Origin: an uncultured Campylobacter sp.
Lineage (GTDB): Bacteria; Campylobacterota; Campylobacteria; Campylobacterales; Campylobacteraceae
Reading direction: 5' to 3'
DNA: 7,983 bases
Assembly (NCBI RefSeq): GCF_938045225.1
Contig: NZ_CALINL010000060.1
Span: 1 to 7,983, forward strand
Below the pieces are notes generated by a model that saw nothing but the letters and a program-made list of their open reading frames with translations, was not told the DNA's origin and made no database searches. Positions 1 through 6,815 of this stretch are shown in pieces. The first letter of the stretch is position 1. Every line of letters starts with the position of its first letter. The position numbers were made by a program, and so were the translations under genes.

Positions 1-432
1 AAGTAAAGTTTTGTGGCTTAGCTCGATGCCTTTTGGCTCGCCTTCGCTGCCGCTACTAAATAAAATAGTAGCTGTATCTTCTAAGTTTACACGCTTAAAA
101 TAGCAAAGCTTAATAAGCCAAACTGGAGCAAAAAACGCGGTTAAAAGCGCTAAAAATTTATCTTTTTTTGAGACGCTAGCTGAGATATCTTCAGCAAATT
201 TAGCCTTGCCGCTCATCGCATCTTTTAGATCAAAGCCCTTAAGTGCGAGCTTTTCAAGAAATTTGCTAGAGGTGATAACTGTGTTTATATTTGCCTTTCT
301 TAGAGCGTGATTTAGCGAGGTCTCATTTAGTGTGTAGTTTAAATTTACGCTCACTTTGCCCATGGCAAGAAGCGCCATATTTACGATAGCTGCGATGCTT
401 GAGCTAGGTAGTAAGATGCCTATATTTTTCTC
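1..432 (-). other. aas: Aas-like acyl-[ACP] ligase (AMP-binding) domain segment within the chimeric frame
   Basis: Residues about 62-205 of the frame resemble the ligase half of Aas (2-acylglycerophosphoethanolamine acyltransferase/acyl-ACP synthetase), which recycles lysophospholipids at the inner membrane. Visible marks are NIGILLPSSS followed by MALLAMGKVSVNLNYTLNE, and the adenylate-forming P-loop ILFSSGSEGEPKG at residues 184-196. GSEG in place of the common GSTG is what I recall for Aas ligases. Residues 155-172 are hydrophobic (LALLTAFFAPVWLIKLC). The upstream transporter and PlsC-type acyltransferase domains of a full Aas are absent, because the segment begins inside the ligase domain at the junction. 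All ten Thr codons across the 205-codon frame avoid ACG, whereas 6 of 12 in the adjacent aroA are ACG, hinting at a different genomic source. Confidence 0.7.
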
Positions 433-615
433 ATCTTTTAGCTCGTCTATGCCCTCAAGTGTTTTTACATTGTAATTTTTCTCAAGCCTGTTTATCTCTT
501 CATTGTTGTGGATGAGCGGACCGATAGTTGCGGCATCTCCAGCGTTTTCAGCTATCTTTATCGCCCTTTTTACACCAAAGCAAAATCCATAACTACTAGC
601 AAGCTCAATCTTCAA
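1..615 (-). CDS. ispH: Chimeric open frame: IspH N-terminus joined to Aas-like acyl-ACP ligase segment (3' end outside window)
   Basis: The frame starts at a TTG (615-613) that overlaps the aroA stop, the position expected for ispH (4-hydroxy-3-methylbut-2-enyl diphosphate reductase, last step of the MEP isoprenoid pathway). It runs 205 codons to the window edge without a stop. Residues 1-61 are IspH-like: SSYGFCFGVKRAI with the first Fe-S ligand at Cys12, and IGPLIHNNEEINRL with the substrate-site His36. The expected continuation (EKKAIIRTHGIT, then the two remaining cluster cysteines) is absent. From about residue 62 the protein is instead an AMP-forming acyl ligase. The product could not work as IspH, which is essential in bacteria that rely on the MEP pathway, so this is probably an assembly chimera or a rearranged copy. 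The IspH assignment of the first 61 residues is firm; the reality of the fusion is not. Confidence 0.75.
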   Translation of the reverse strand, partial: MKIELASSYGFCFGVKRAIKIAENAGDAATIGPLIHNNEEINRLEKNYNVKTLEGIDELKDEKNIGILLPSSSIAAIVNMALLAMGKVSVNLNYTLNETSLNHALRKANINTVITSSKFLEKLALKGFDLKDAMSGKAKFAEDISASVSKKDKFLALLTAFFAPVWLIKLCYFKRVNLEDTATILFSSGSEGEPKGIELSHKTLL

Positions 616-1879
616 CGCTAGCTCCCAGTTGTCTTAAAATCCCGCTAAAATTTGGAAACGAAGTCGCGATAAATTCGCTCTTTTCTATAACCATTCCGCA
701 TTTTAGCCCAAGCACCGCAAAGCTCATCGCGATACGATGATCGCCATTGCTATCTATAATAGCACAGTTTGCCTCGCCGCCTTTCACGCTAAAGCCGTCT
801 TCAAATTCTTCGACTTCAAGTCCGCATTTTCGCAACCCTTGCACCATGATCGCGATGCGGTCGCTCTCTTTTACGCGAAGCTCTTTTGCGTTTCTTACGC
901 TGCTTGTACCCTGCGCATTTGCAAATGCGATGGCAAGCGCAGGCACCTCATCGATCAGCCATGAGATATTTTCGCTCACGTCCACGGCCTTTAGTGGCGC
1001 ATGTTTTATCTCGATCTCGCCGATGCTTTCGTATGTGTTCGAAATCTCTTTAAACGTTACTTGCGCGCCCATTTTGGATAAAATTTTAAAGGCCTCCACG
1101 CGCGTTTTATTTAGCAGCATATTTTTTAGTACGATGTGGGAATTCGGGATTATCGCAGCGGCTACGGCAAAGAAAAACGCCGAGCTAGGATCGTTTGGAA
1201 CGCAAATTTCAAGCGGTTTTAGCGGCGCGTTCATCGGCTCCACTTTGACACCGTGCGGTAAAATTTGCAAACTAGCGCCCATACCTGTTAGCATGCGCTC
1301 GGTGTGATCGCGGCTAAGCTCAGGCTCGCTAAGCTCGCAGCCGTTTGACTTTAGTCCCGCCAAAATCAGAGCCGATTTTACCTGCGCGGAGGCGATTTTG
1401 CTATCAAATTTAAAATACTCCAGCTTCTTGCCGCGGATAGCCAAAGGCGCGTGATCTCCGCAATTTGCGCCGTCTATCTTAGCTCCGACGCTGATCAGCG
1501 GTTTAGCCACTCGCGCCATCGGACGACGGTTTAAAAACTCATCTCCGCTTAGCGCGAAAAAGCCCTCGCTAGCGGCCAAAAAGCCCATAAAAAGCCTCAT
1601 AGCCGTGCCCGAATTTCCACACTCTAAAACAACGCTAGGCTCTTTTAAATTTGCGCTCGGAGTTATGATTAGCTCGCCATCTTTTTCCTCGATACGCGCG
1701 CCTAAATTTTTTACGATCTCTAGCGTATTTAGCGTATCCTCGGCCTTTAGATAGTTTTTCACGCAGCTTGGCTTATCGCTTAAAAGCGAAAATATCGCGC
1801 ATCTATGCGAGATAGATTTATCGGCAGCGATGTTTTCCAGGCTCGCGCTTATCGGCGTTCTTAATGCGTAAACTTTCAT
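605..1879 (-). CDS. aroA: 3-phosphoshikimate 1-carboxyvinyltransferase (EPSP synthase)
   Basis: AroA transfers the enolpyruvyl group of PEP to shikimate-3-phosphate in the cytoplasm, the penultimate step to chorismate. At 424 residues it has normal length and looks complete. Family motifs occur in order: KSISHR (21-26), the PEP-site signature ECGNSGTAMR (86-95), NRRPM (117-121), SAQVKSA (164-170), RDHTERM (190-196), DPSSA (230-234), IDEVPALA with the catalytic Asp310 (309-316), ELRVKESDR (333-341) and GDHRIAMS (379-386). The glycine after GNS, where Ala gives glyphosate tolerance in some class II enzymes, is unchanged. The ATG start shares an ATGA overlap with the pheT stop, implying translational coupling. 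The stop overlaps the TTG start of ispH. No frameshift is seen. Confidence 0.97.
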   Translation of the reverse strand: MKVYALRTPISASLENIAADKSISHRCAIFSLLSDKPSCVKNYLKAEDTLNTLEIVKNLGARIEEKDGELIITPSANLKEPSVVLECGNSGTAMRLFMGFLAASEGFFALSGDEFLNRRPMARVAKPLISVGAKIDGANCGDHAPLAIRGKKLEYFKFDSKIASAQVKSALILAGLKSNGCELSEPELSRDHTERMLTGMGASLQILPHGVKVEPMNAPLKPLEICVPNDPSSAFFFAVAAAIIPNSHIVLKNMLLNKTRVEAFKILSKMGAQVTFKEISNTYESIGEIEIKHAPLKAVDVSENISWLIDEVPALAIAFANAQGTSSVRNAKELRVKESDRIAIMVQGLRKCGLEVEEFEDGFSVKGGEANCAIIDSNGDHRIAMSFAVLGLKCGMVIEKSEFIATSFPNFSGILRQLGASVED

Positions 1880-4209
1880 CTTAGTCCGATATTTAAATTT
1901 TGCTTTAAAGCGTCCAAAATTTTATCCATTATCGCCGCCACTTCCTCGTCTTCAAGCGTTTTTTGTATATCTTGGAAGTTAAATTTGACGCTCAGACTTA
2001 CGTCGTCTCCGAGCTTATCGTCTGAATATATATCAACTGGCGCAAATTCTTTTAGACACTCGATTTTTAGCGCATTTATACACTCTTTTATCGCTTCGAA
2101 TTTCATGGTTTTAGGCACAATTAAACTTAGGTCTCTGCTGATAGCCGGGAATTTTGAGTAGGCTTTGACGACCGCGCTATCAAATTTAAGCTTTTCAAAC
2201 TCTATCTCGCAAAGATAGGTTCGCGGCAGGTCGCGCGCGGCTTCGACTCGCACGTCCACGCGACCGATATAGCCCACGCAAACGCCGTTTTGATAAATTT
2301 TAGCTTGCTCAAATTCGCTTAGATATTTTACGTCGTCGCACGCTTTTAGCTCAAATTCGCCGATCGCGTTTCTAACGGCCGTCGCAAAGCCCAAAAAGTC
2401 GATATCGGAAGGCTTTGCGCCGTTTAGCAGGCTAGGTTCTTTTGTCAGTCCGCTAGCTACGAAGCCAAATCTCTCACTTTGTTCTCCGCTCTGGCTAAAT
2501 ACGCTGCCGAATTCAAAAATTTTGACCGATTTTCGCTGATTTTTTACGTTTCGCTCGGCCGATTTTAGCAAGTGATTTGCAAGCGTCGGCCTTAGCGTGT
2601 TTAGCTCGCTATTTATCGGGTTGGCTATCTCGGGTTTGCAAGGAGCAAAACCAAGCGCCGCTAGCTCGCTCGCGTCGTCAAATACATAATGCACGCTCTC
2701 GAAAAATCCGGCCGCAGCGGCTTTTTTACGCAAATTTAGCGCATTTTTGTAGCCTACAAAAGTATCGTTTATGCGGTTTGCTTCGCTGAAATTTAGCGGC
2801 TTTGAGGCGATATTGTCGATACCGACCATTCGTACGATCTCCTCGCACACGTCCTGCGCATTTACGATATCGTGGCGAAATAACGGCACTTTGGCATTCG
2901 CACCCTCTTTTTCGGCGTTAAAAGTTAGGCTAAATCCAAGCTTTTTAAGTATCCTTACGACGTCGTTTTGAGCGACTTCTTGACCGATCATTTTTTGCAT
3001 TTCGCTCATCGTAAAGCTCACAACCTTCGGTTCGCGCGTCATTACGCTTTGCTGAGAGCCCGCATAAAGCGCTACCGATTTTAGCGCGGCTAGCTGTCTA
3101 AATAAAAAATCGGCTCCAAAACCGACGTTTGGCTCGCTGCCTCTTAGCGAGCGATAAGCTTGCGCTTGCCTAGGCATTTGCTTATCCTCGTAAACGGTGG
3201 TCGCGATCACTTGGGGATCGGTGTAGCTAGCCTCTACTATGATTAGTTTGCTGTTTTCGTCAAGCCTCGCCGCGTCCGTCTGATATACGCCGCCAACGCC
3301 CAAAAGCTCGCCGCCGGCTAAAATTTCAGTCGCCAAATTTGCGCCCTTTTGCAGATCAAAAACAGCGCGCTCGTCGTCCTTTTTGAGCTTGGCGTAATCA
3401 TACGCGCTAAAAAGCACGCCGGTTGAGTGCGTAGCGTAGTCCAGCAGGCGCTCGATGCGATTTTGTTTATCGCATTCGATCAACGCCAAGCGGATCTTCA
3501 TCAGCAAATTTTCATCAAAATACTCTTTTATCTCAAAAGCGCGGTACTGAAAACTGCTTTGTAAATTTTCCTCGGCGTGGATAGCTAAAATACGCCCGAT
3601 CCCGAGTAAATTTTCGCCCTCTTCGTACCTGGCGGCGTCTTTTAGCGGCAGATCAAGCGCAGCCGACAGGTCCCTTGCTACGCCGTAGACGCTTAGGCAG
3701 TCGCCGCGGTTTGGCGTTAGCTCGATCTCGATGATATCATCGTTTAGTAGCGGATATTCGCAAATTTCCTTACCCAGTTTTAGCTCGCCGATACTTTCAT
3801 CTAGCGGCATTATGCCGTCGTTTGTTTTTACGAGGCCTAGCTCGACGGATGAGCAGATCATACCGTTTGACTCGACGCCGCGTAGTTTTGCCCTTTTTAT
3901 CTCTAGTCCGCTAGGCATAACGGCGCCTGATAGCGCCACCGGTACGAACTGTCCGGCCTCGACGTTTTTAGCGCCGCAGACGATTTGTAGTGTCTCGCCG
4001 CCCACATCCACTTGACAAACGCTTAGTTTCTCGGCGTTTTCGTGTTTTATCTTGCTTTTTACGTAGCCTACGACGATGTTTTTAGGTACCCTGATCTCTT
4101 TAAAGCTATCGACCTCAAGTCCGATCGAATTTAACGTCTTTAACAGCGTTTCGCTCGTTACGCTTGAGATGTCCAGCCATTCGTTTAGCCAATTTCTTGA
4201 AATTATCAT
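1876..4209 (-). CDS. pheT: Phenylalanyl-tRNA synthetase beta subunit
   Basis: PheT is the large subunit of the (alpha-beta)2 enzyme that charges tRNA-Phe. The 777-residue length fits the bacterial family. The N-terminus MIISRNWLNEWLDI is typical. An EMAP/Myf-like tRNA-binding domain spans about 39-148 (VVGYVKSKIKHENAEKLSVC, VCGAKNV, KLRGVESNGMICSSVELGL). ELTPNRGDCLSVYGVARDLSA follows (163-183). The B3/B4 editing-type domain lies around 210-375, B5 around 396-470, and a degenerate class II synthetase fold follows it. The C-terminal ferredoxin-like anticodon-binding domain begins near YSKFPAISRDLSLIV (684-698). The gene overlaps pheS upstream and aroA downstream by ATGA, so the two synthetase subunits are probably made in matched amounts. 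It appears intact. Confidence 0.97.
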   Translation of the reverse strand: MIISRNWLNEWLDISSVTSETLLKTLNSIGLEVDSFKEIRVPKNIVVGYVKSKIKHENAEKLSVCQVDVGGETLQIVCGAKNVEAGQFVPVALSGAVMPSGLEIKRAKLRGVESNGMICSSVELGLVKTNDGIMPLDESIGELKLGKEICEYPLLNDDIIEIELTPNRGDCLSVYGVARDLSAALDLPLKDAARYEEGENLLGIGRILAIHAEENLQSSFQYRAFEIKEYFDENLLMKIRLALIECDKQNRIERLLDYATHSTGVLFSAYDYAKLKKDDERAVFDLQKGANLATEILAGGELLGVGGVYQTDAARLDENSKLIIVEASYTDPQVIATTVYEDKQMPRQAQAYRSLRGSEPNVGFGADFLFRQLAALKSVALYAGSQQSVMTREPKVVSFTMSEMQKMIGQEVAQNDVVRILKKLGFSLTFNAEKEGANAKVPLFRHDIVNAQDVCEEIVRMVGIDNIASKPLNFSEANRINDTFVGYKNALNLRKKAAAAGFFESVHYVFDDASELAALGFAPCKPEIANPINSELNTLRPTLANHLLKSAERNVKNQRKSVKIFEFGSVFSQSGEQSERFGFVASGLTKEPSLLNGAKPSDIDFLGFATAVRNAIGEFELKACDDVKYLSEFEQAKIYQNGVCVGYIGRVDVRVEAARDLPRTYLCEIEFEKLKFDSAVVKAYSKFPAISRDLSLIVPKTMKFEAIKECINALKIECLKEFAPVDIYSDDKLGDDVSLSVKFNFQDIQKTLEDEEVAAIMDKILDALKQNLNIGLR

Positions 4210-5198
4210 TTAAACTGCTCCAATAATCTTAAATCTCCCTCGAAAAGCGAGCGCAAATCAGGAATTTGATGAAGCAGCATCGCAAATCTCTCGACTCCAA
4301 GCCCAAATGCGTATCCGCTCACGTTTTTGTAACCGACGGCCTTAAAGACGTTTGGATCGACCACGCCGCATCCTAGTACCTCGAGCCAGCCCGTTTGCTT
4401 GCATACGCGACATCCCTCGCCGTGGCAGAAAATACAGCTGATATCGACCTCCGCGCTAGGCTCCGTAAACGGGAAAAAACTAGGGCGAAAGCGCACTTTA
4501 ACGTCGCCGAACATGTATTTTAAGAAATTTTCAAGCATTGATTTTAAATTTGCAAAGCTCACCGCGCCGCCCTCCTCGACCACGAGGCCTTCTACCTGAT
4601 GAAACATCGGCGTGTGCGTTAGATCCATATCTCGGCGAAACACCGTTCCGGGCGCTATCATGCGAATCGGCGGCTTTTTGCTCATCATCGTGCGCACCTG
4701 CACGGGGCTAGTGTGCGTGCGAAGCAGTCTAAAATCCTTAAAATAAAACGTATCTTGCATATCGCGCGCAGGGTGGTATTTAGGCAAATTTAGCGCCTCG
4801 AAGTTGTGGAAGTCATCCTCTATCAGCGGTCCCGTCTCGAGCGAGAAATTTTGCATCATAAAGTACTCGATGATCTTATCCATCGTAGCCATCACGGGAT
4901 GCAGTGCGCCCGCACCGCTTGGCTCGTTAAATAGCGTGATGTCGATAGCCTCAGCCTTCATTTTGGCTTTTATCTCGCCGCTTTCAAGCTCGGTTTTTTT
5001 AGCCGCTAAAAGCCCTTCAAATTCGTCTCTTAGCTTGTTTAAATTTGCCGCAAATTCCTTCTTGGCCGCTTCGTCCATATCCTTAAGCTTAGCAAACTCC
5101 GACGTGATCGCGCCCTTTTTGCCCAGTAGCGCGACGCGAATCTTGTCTAAATCCGCCAAATTCCCGCATTTTGCGATACTTTCTCTATACTCTTGCAA
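4206..5198 (-). CDS. pheS: Phenylalanyl-tRNA synthetase alpha subunit
   Basis: PheS is the catalytic class II subunit that activates phenylalanine and transfers it to tRNA-Phe. At 330 residues it is full length. Residues 1-85 form the charged N-terminal coiled-coil arm that contacts tRNA. The catalytic core shows HPARDMQDTFY (142-152), RTHTSPVQVRTM (160-171), motif 2 around VFRRDMDLTHTPMFHQVEGL (186-205), FRPSFFPFTEPSAEVD (237-252) and motif 3 GYAFGLGVERFAML (295-308). A CxxC-x4-CxxC cluster (Cys255, 258, 263, 266) sits in the insert before GWLEVLGCG; the E. coli enzyme lacks it, but as I recall it is common in other bacteria including C. jejuni. The start is TTG at 5198-5196, chosen for the AAAGG ribosome site 7 nt upstream and agreement with the C. 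jejuni N-terminus (MQ...). It is first in the operon. Confidence 0.96.
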   Translation of the reverse strand: MQEYRESIAKCGNLADLDKIRVALLGKKGAITSEFAKLKDMDEAAKKEFAANLNKLRDEFEGLLAAKKTELESGEIKAKMKAEAIDITLFNEPSGAGALHPVMATMDKIIEYFMMQNFSLETGPLIEDDFHNFEALNLPKYHPARDMQDTFYFKDFRLLRTHTSPVQVRTMMSKKPPIRMIAPGTVFRRDMDLTHTPMFHQVEGLVVEEGGAVSFANLKSMLENFLKYMFGDVKVRFRPSFFPFTEPSAEVDISCIFCHGEGCRVCKQTGWLEVLGCGVVDPNVFKAVGYKNVSGYAFGLGVERFAMLLHQIPDLRSLFEGDLRLLEQFK

Positions 5199-5205
5199 GT
5201 TTTTA

Positions 5206-5210
5206 CCTTT
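5206..5210 (-). promoter_or_regulatory. Ribosome binding site supporting the TTG start of pheS
   Basis: AAAGG on the minus strand lies 7 nt before the TTG at 5198-5196. No in-frame ATG or GTG lies in the short upstream stretch I read, so this site decides the start. Confidence 0.6.
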
Positions 5211-5227
5211 ACTAAATTTTAGGATAG

Positions 5228-5233
5228 ATTGTA
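5228..5233 (-). promoter_or_regulatory. Predicted -10 box of the pheS-pheT-aroA operon
   Basis: TACAAT on the minus strand is one base from the sigma-70 consensus. It sits about 30 nt before the pheS start and would give a leader of roughly 25 nt. The upstream DNA is AT-rich with no clear -35 element, as is normal in Campylobacter. Confidence 0.5.
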
Positions 5234-5284
5234 GTCAAAATTTGATAAAATCTGCCTAAAAAGCGGAAAATTTTAACTTTTACT

Positions 5285-5293
5285 TGTTATAAT
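5285..5293 (+). promoter_or_regulatory. Extended -10 promoter of the HIT gene
   Basis: TGTTATAAT contains a perfect TATAAT (5288-5293) with a TGn extension, preceded by T-rich DNA rather than a -35 box. Transcription would start near 5300, about 22 nt before the ATG, divergently from pheS. Confidence 0.65.
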
Positions 5294-5321
5294 TAAGCCA
5301 AATTTTAACCAGGAGAAAATC

Positions 5322-5675
5322 ATGACGATATTCGAAAAAATCGTAGCGGGCGAAATACCTTGCAACAAAGTGCTAGAAAACGATAAATTCCTAGCCTTTA
5401 ACGACATAAATCCAAAGGCTCCGATTCACATTTTGATCATCCCGAAAAAGCACTTTGAAAATTTCCAGGAGATGGACGGGGCGCTGATGGGCGAGATGAC
5501 GAAATTTATCCAAGAGGTCGCGGTGCTAATGGGCGTGGATAAGAGCGGATACCGCCTAGTTACAAACTGCGGCGAAAACGGCGGCCAAGAGGTCATGCAT
5601 CTGCACTTTCACCTGCTAGCCGGAGCAAAGCTCGGCTGGGTGGATACTGCAACCGATCCGCAAAGCACGTTTTAA
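5322..5675 (+). CDS. HIT-family (Hint-like) nucleotide-binding hydrolase
   Basis: This 117-residue protein belongs to the histidine triad superfamily, small cytoplasmic homodimers that hydrolyse AMP-linked phosphoramidates and related nucleotides. The N-terminus MTIFEKIVAGEIPCNKVLEN, DINPKAPIHILIIPKKH (28-44) and the catalytic HLHFHLL (93-99, triad His93/His95/His97) place it in the Hint/PKCI-1 branch. Length is normal. An AGGAG ribosome site (5311-5315) stands 6 nt before the ATG. The gene is divergent from pheS; I recall the same arrangement in C. jejuni (Cj0898 next to pheS). The physiological substrate is not indicated by the sequence. It is followed by two hairpins and is probably monocistronic. 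Confidence 0.94.
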   Translation: MTIFEKIVAGEIPCNKVLENDKFLAFNDINPKAPIHILIIPKKHFENFQEMDGALMGEMTKFIQEVAVLMGVDKSGYRLVTNCGENGGQEVMHLHFHLLAGAKLGWVDTATDPQSTF

Positions 5676-5680
5676 ATTTT

Positions 5681-5712
5681 AAATTTACGCTCGAAATTTG
5701 AGCGTAAATTTT
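5681..5712. terminator. Perfect 12-bp hairpin after the HIT gene
   Basis: AAATTTACGCTC (5681-5692) and GAGCGTAAATTT (5700-5711) pair perfectly around a 7-nt loop, 5 nt after the HIT stop. A short T run follows on the plus strand (5708-5712). The near-symmetrical flanks could also end transcription arriving on the minus strand from 5766. Confidence 0.6.
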
Positions 5713-5716
5713 GTCT

Positions 5717-5756
5717 GACGAGCCAACCTTTAATTTAGGTCGGTTCGTCTGTTTTT
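5717..5756 (+). terminator. Second hairpin with T-run, rho-independent type
   Basis: GACGAGCCAACC (5717-5728) pairs with GGTCGGTTCGTC (5738-5749) around TTTAATTTA, with one G-U pair and one A-C mismatch. TTTTT follows at 5752-5756. The T-run favours plus-strand termination, backing up the first hairpin and insulating the convergent minus-strand genes. Confidence 0.65.
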
Positions 5757-5765
5757 GGTTTCAAT

Positions 5766-5969
5766 TTAATCATTCCACCAATTATAAATCCATTCAAAAA
5801 AGCTATCCGTAAAGCCGTAATAATACAAAACGCCGATAATGACGGAGTAAATTGCACATCTGATTATTGCGGCATTGCGTTTTCTACGCCTTTCAAGTCT
5901 TTCTTGCTCTTCGATCCAATCCCAAATTTTTTTACTCCAAACTATTGTCGAAAAGATTTTCATCAACAT
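5766..5969 (-). CDS. Small single-pass membrane protein, unknown function
   Basis: I do not recognise this 67-residue protein. Residues 17-31 are highly charged (WDWIEEQERLERRRKRN), followed by one hydrophobic segment at about 33-52 (AAIIRCAIYSVIIGVLYYYG) and an aromatic tail (FFEWIYNWWND). The cluster of arginines before the membrane segment predicts a cytoplasmic N-terminus and an exposed aromatic C-terminus. Its ATG (5969-5967) lies inside the end of the upstream UPF0174 gene, a 7-bp overlap, with GAGGTGAAG in ribosome-site position, so it is probably translationally coupled to that gene. A second in-frame ATG at 5963-5961 is less well placed. The composition is AT-rich. A membrane partner or regulator of the upstream protein is a guess from context. 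Confidence 0.7.
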   Translation of the reverse strand: MLMKIFSTIVWSKKIWDWIEEQERLERRRKRNAAIIRCAIYSVIIGVLYYYGFTDSFFEWIYNWWND

Positions 5970-6694
5970 TCTTCACCTCTATTCAAATAAACCTGCCTCA
6001 AAAAAGCCACTTGAATAACCGCAGGTATCGTTACTCTATATGCAGGACCGGCTATATCTGCCGCAGTCCAAACACCCGTAATAAGCCAGCCTATAGGTCC
6101 GGCAAATATGCTAATAGTTCTTGTAAGCGTCGCATTCGCCGCCAAACTAAGACCTCTGCCCAAAATAATATTTGCGATAGTATTGGCCACGATGAGAGCT
6201 ATTTTATACGACATAAATCCGCCTCCTTTAATTGCTACTTGCAAAGCGCCCATAACGGCTTGAGACGTAAAGTTAGTAGTTTTTAGTCCAAGATCGCTTG
6301 AAATATTTTTCAAATCCTCCTCGCTCATTTTATCTAGACTGTCCGATAAAATTTTCATAAATAACCCCTGTTCTATCATCTGAGTATTTTGGGATTTATT
6401 ATAATTAACCTTTAACTTATCGCAAACGTCGCATAAAATTTCTTTATATAAAAGACCATGCCCTCTAAACATATTTGCAATCGTATTGCCGCCAAAAAGT
6501 TGCAACTCCTCACAAATCAACTCTATATACCTTTGATGGTCTGGATAAAATTTTTTAAAATCATCTTTAGCGCTCAGCTCTTCAGTCATTCTTCCATCCC
6601 CATCTTTACCTTTAAGAATATCAACAAGCTCATTTAAATCGCTACTTTTTAGCTCACGCAAGAACTCCAAATCCTCATCAAATTTGTACGCCAT
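5963..6694 (-). CDS. UPF0174/YaaW-family protein with DUF3944-like N-terminus
   Basis: This 243-residue protein matches the YaaW family, whose function is not established to my knowledge. The N-terminus MAYKFDEDLEFLRELKSSDLNELVDIL is DUF3944-like. The family core ELQLFGGNTIANMFRGHGLL (63-82) continues as YKEILCDVCDKLKVNY, and the C-terminal YRVTIPAVIQVAFLRQ (219-234) closely parallels E. coli YaaW as I remember it (ELQHFGGDSIANKLRGHGKL, YRVTIPAVLQIACLRR). Length matches the family. Residues 161-178, 194-209 and 222-236 are hydrophobic and rich in Gly and Ala, so membrane association is possible. There is no signal peptide or recognisable catalytic motif. AGGGG (6700-6704) lies 5 nt before the ATG. 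The 67-residue membrane protein overlaps its end, and a helix-turn-helix gene diverges upstream. Confidence 0.88.
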   Translation of the reverse strand: MAYKFDEDLEFLRELKSSDLNELVDILKGKDGDGRMTEELSAKDDFKKFYPDHQRYIELICEELQLFGGNTIANMFRGHGLLYKEILCDVCDKLKVNYNKSQNTQMIEQGLFMKILSDSLDKMSEEDLKNISSDLGLKTTNFTSQAVMGALQVAIKGGGFMSYKIALIVANTIANIILGRGLSLAANATLTRTISIFAGPIGWLITGVWTAADIAGPAYRVTIPAVIQVAFLRQVYLNRGEEC

Positions 6695-6746
6695 TTTTAC
6701 CCCTCATTTAAAATTTGAAGAATGCTACCGAAACGAGCCTTAAGAG

Positions 6747-6752
6747 ATATTA
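6747..6752 (-). promoter_or_regulatory. Predicted -10 box for the UPF0174 operon
   Basis: TAATAT on the minus strand lies 53 nt before the ATG and is flanked by the repeat arms at 6738-6743 and 6756-6761. Binding there would block it. There is no clear -35 element. Confidence 0.35.
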
Positions 6753-6784
6753 AATTTAAGGAATAAATCCTTATAAAGTCTAAA

Positions 6785-6790
6785 TATAAA
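6785..6790 (+). promoter_or_regulatory. Predicted -10 box for the helix-turn-helix gene
   Basis: TATAAA (6785-6790) is within TATAAAGT, which is repeated 13 bp upstream at 6772-6779. Transcription from the nearer copy would begin near 6797, on the third CCTTA site, with a leader of about 58 nt. Confidence 0.35.
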
Positions 6791-6815
6791 GTAATTATTC
6801 CTTAGTTGATAAGTC

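Larger units (their letters stand above)
6738..6804. promoter_or_regulatory. Candidate operator: inverted repeats and three CCTTA sites at 31-bp spacing
   Basis: CCTTA occurs at 6738-6742, 6769-6773 and 6800-6804, exactly 31 bp apart (about three helical turns). TAAGGA-ATAAA-TCCTTA (6757-6773) is a perfect palindrome with 6-bp arms. TAAGGAATAA (6757-6766) and TTATTCCTTA (6795-6804) form a perfect 10-bp inverted repeat. The array spans the promoter region between the divergent UPF0174 and helix-turn-helix genes, so the encoded small DNA-binding protein is the natural candidate ligand. Confidence 0.5.

Noticed and set aside
747..1307. 186-residue plus-strand open frame, and a 75-residue frame at 737-964
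   Set aside because: Both lie antisense inside aroA, have no ribosome site, and read as low-complexity shadow protein, while aroA on the other strand carries all family motifs.
2577..4015. Plus-strand open frames at 2577-2789, 2771-2971 and 3731-4015
   Set aside because: They are antisense to pheT, with no recognisable domains and no promoter or ribosome signals.
4399..5259. Plus-strand open frames at 4399-4599 and 4804-5259
   Set aside because: They are shadows of pheS. The second also runs into the divergent promoter region and is Ser/Leu-rich without a family match.
5867..6286. 139-residue plus-strand open frame
   Set aside because: It is antisense to the UPF0174 gene and the small membrane protein, which have family matches and ribosome sites; its protein looks like noise.
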